From positions 1 to 6,577 of the forward strand of contig JAJFMS010000203.1 in assembly GCA_020696885.1 (NCBI GenBank): a stretch of DNA of 6,577 nucleotides, given 5' to 3'. Of the stretch, positions 6,052 through 6,577 are shown piece by piece. A program made the position numbers and the translations under genes. Source of the stretch: Armatimonadota bacterium (GTDB lineage: Bacteria > Armatimonadota > SYMT01). The notes under the pieces were generated by a model that searched no databases, was not told the origin of the DNA, and saw nothing but the letters and a program-made list of their open reading frames with translations. Within the stretch, counting starts at the first letter, position 1, and each line of letters starts with the position of its first letter.

Positions 6052-6081
6052 TTGACAATTTGGCGGGGGAACGGTTATTCT
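6052..6081 (+). promoter_or_regulatory. Sigma-70-type promoter candidate for hen1
   Basis: A perfect TTGACA (6052-6057) is followed after 18 bases by TATTCT (6076-6081), which matches the -10 consensus at 4 of 6 positions. Transcription would start near 6088, about 21 bases before the GTG at 6109. This suggests that hen1 has its own promoter separate from the zinc-ribbon gene. Confidence 0.5.
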
Positions 6082-6099
6082 CCGAACTCTCGTTCGGAG
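6080..6099 (+). promoter_or_regulatory. Perfect 8-bp inverted repeat overlapping the hen1 -10 region and Shine-Dalgarno site
   Basis: CTCCGAAC (6080-6087) and GTTCGGAG (6092-6099) are exact complements around a TCTC loop. The right arm ends in GGAG (6096-6099), the Shine-Dalgarno site 9 bases before the GTG. In RNA the hairpin would hide the ribosome site. In DNA the palindrome spans the predicted transcription start and could be a repressor operator. Confidence 0.6.
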
Positions 6100-6108
6100 T
6101 CCGCTGTC

Positions 6109-6577
6109 GTGCTACTGACGATCACCACTACCCACTCCCCTGCCACCGACCTGGGATACCTGCTGGTCAAGAACCCGGCGCGGACCCAATCGTTCGAGCT
6201 ACCGTTCGGCAGCGCCCACGTCTTCTACCCGGAAGTCAGTGAAGAGCGCTGTACGGCGGCGCTGCTGCTGGAGGTCGACCCGGTAGGCCTGGTGCGTGGT
6301 CGCAGGGGACCCGCGGGCGAGGGCCGGCTGCTGGAACAGTACGTCAACGATCGGCCCTATGTGGCCTCCTCGTTCCTCAGCGTGGCCCTTTCGAGCATCT
6401 TCGGCACGGCGATGTCGGGCCGGAGCCGGGAGCGGCCGGAACTGGCTGCAACTCCCCTCCCCATGGAAGCCCGGCTGGCGGTGCTGCCGTGCCGCGGCGG
6501 TGAAGGGTTCCTGCGGCGGCTGTTCGAGCCGTTGGGTTACCGGCTGGACGCGGTGCCCCACCCGCTGGATGAGACGG
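6109..6577 (+). CDS. hen1: Bacterial Hen1, RNA 3'-terminal ribose 2'-O-methyltransferase (N-terminal part, cut by window end)
   Basis: The reading frame opens at GTG 6109 and stays open for 156 codons to the window edge. The start LLTITTTHSPATDLGYLL and the motifs AHVFYPEVSEERCTAALLLE, DPVGLVRGRRG, YVNDRPYVASSFLSVALS and ERPELAATPLPMEARL are those of the bacterial Hen1 N-terminal domain. Hen1 proteins are usually about 450-480 residues, so only the first third is present. In the family, the C-terminal domain methylates the 2'-OH of a cleaved RNA's 3' end, and the N-terminal domain activates Pnkp for ligation. Together they repair ribotoxin-cut RNA so that it resists cutting again. The methyltransferase motifs lie beyond the window, and the pnkp gene is expected nearby. 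A GGAG Shine-Dalgarno site is 9 bases upstream, inside an inverted repeat. Confidence 0.93.
   Translation, partial: MLLTITTTHSPATDLGYLLVKNPARTQSFELPFGSAHVFYPEVSEERCTAALLLEVDPVGLVRGRRGPAGEGRLLEQYVNDRPYVASSFLSVALSSIFGTAMSGRSRERPELAATPLPMEARLAVLPCRGGEGFLRRLFEPLGYRLDAVPHPLDET

Noticed and set aside
6199..6561. A 120-codon - strand frame opposite hen1
   Set aside because: It is a shadow of the Hen1 coding frame, whose translation is clearly conserved on the + strand.
1..6577. CRISPR array, tRNA, rRNA, transposase or attachment sites
   Set aside because: I saw no spaced direct repeats of CRISPR type, no cloverleaf or rRNA sequence, and no transposase or integrase frame with terminal repeats.

Overview
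The window is GC-rich and every credible gene lies on the + strand. It looks like chromosomal DNA from a free-living bacterium. Three things point towards Acidobacteriota or a similar soil phylum such as Gemmatimonadota: a secreted subtilase with Trp-Gly (WG) repeats in its C-terminus, a fused HD-GYP/GGDEF membrane protein, and a bacterial Hen1. This is a recollection of gene families, not a computed placement, and I hold it at about 50%.

Layout. Bases 1-191 are an AT-richer leader. Bases 192-2021 encode a secreted S8 (subtilisin-like) protease. It has an intact Asp/His/Ser triad, a WG-repeat segment and a 60-residue Tyr-Pro tail encoded largely by 9-bp tandem repeats. A terminator-like hairpin follows, then a small basic ORF (2130-2357). 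That ORF carries a short motif matching the protease's WG segment at 16 of 17 bases. A GC-rich hairpin (2370-2400) separates this pair from a near-perfect sigma-54 promoter (2442-2457). The promoter serves an 807-residue protein (2517-4940) with six or seven membrane segments, then HD-GYP, GAF and GGDEF domains. Both c-di-GMP active sites look intact. The stop codon of that gene lies inside a tandem array of six 7-bp units (4930-4971). A 268-base gene-less stretch with three inverted repeats leads to a 262-residue protein (5209-5997) with two zinc ribbons, two membrane helices and a C-terminal cytosolic domain. The last gene starts with GTG at 6109 and runs off the window. Its first 156 residues match the N-terminal domain of bacterial Hen1, the RNA 3'-end 2'-O-methyltransferase of the Pnkp/Hen1 RNA repair system.

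How they fit together. The genes do not form one pathway. The protease and small ORF look like one secretion-related unit. The c-di-GMP protein looks like a separate sigma-54 unit. The zinc-ribbon protein stands alone. hen1 begins a further unit with its own promoter-like sequence and a perfect 8-bp inverted repeat over its Shine-Dalgarno site. Its usual partner pnkp would be expected just outside the window. The most notable items are the sigma-54 control of a dual c-di-GMP enzyme, the hen1 start with its SD-masking palindrome, and the shared WG motif between the protease and the small ORF.
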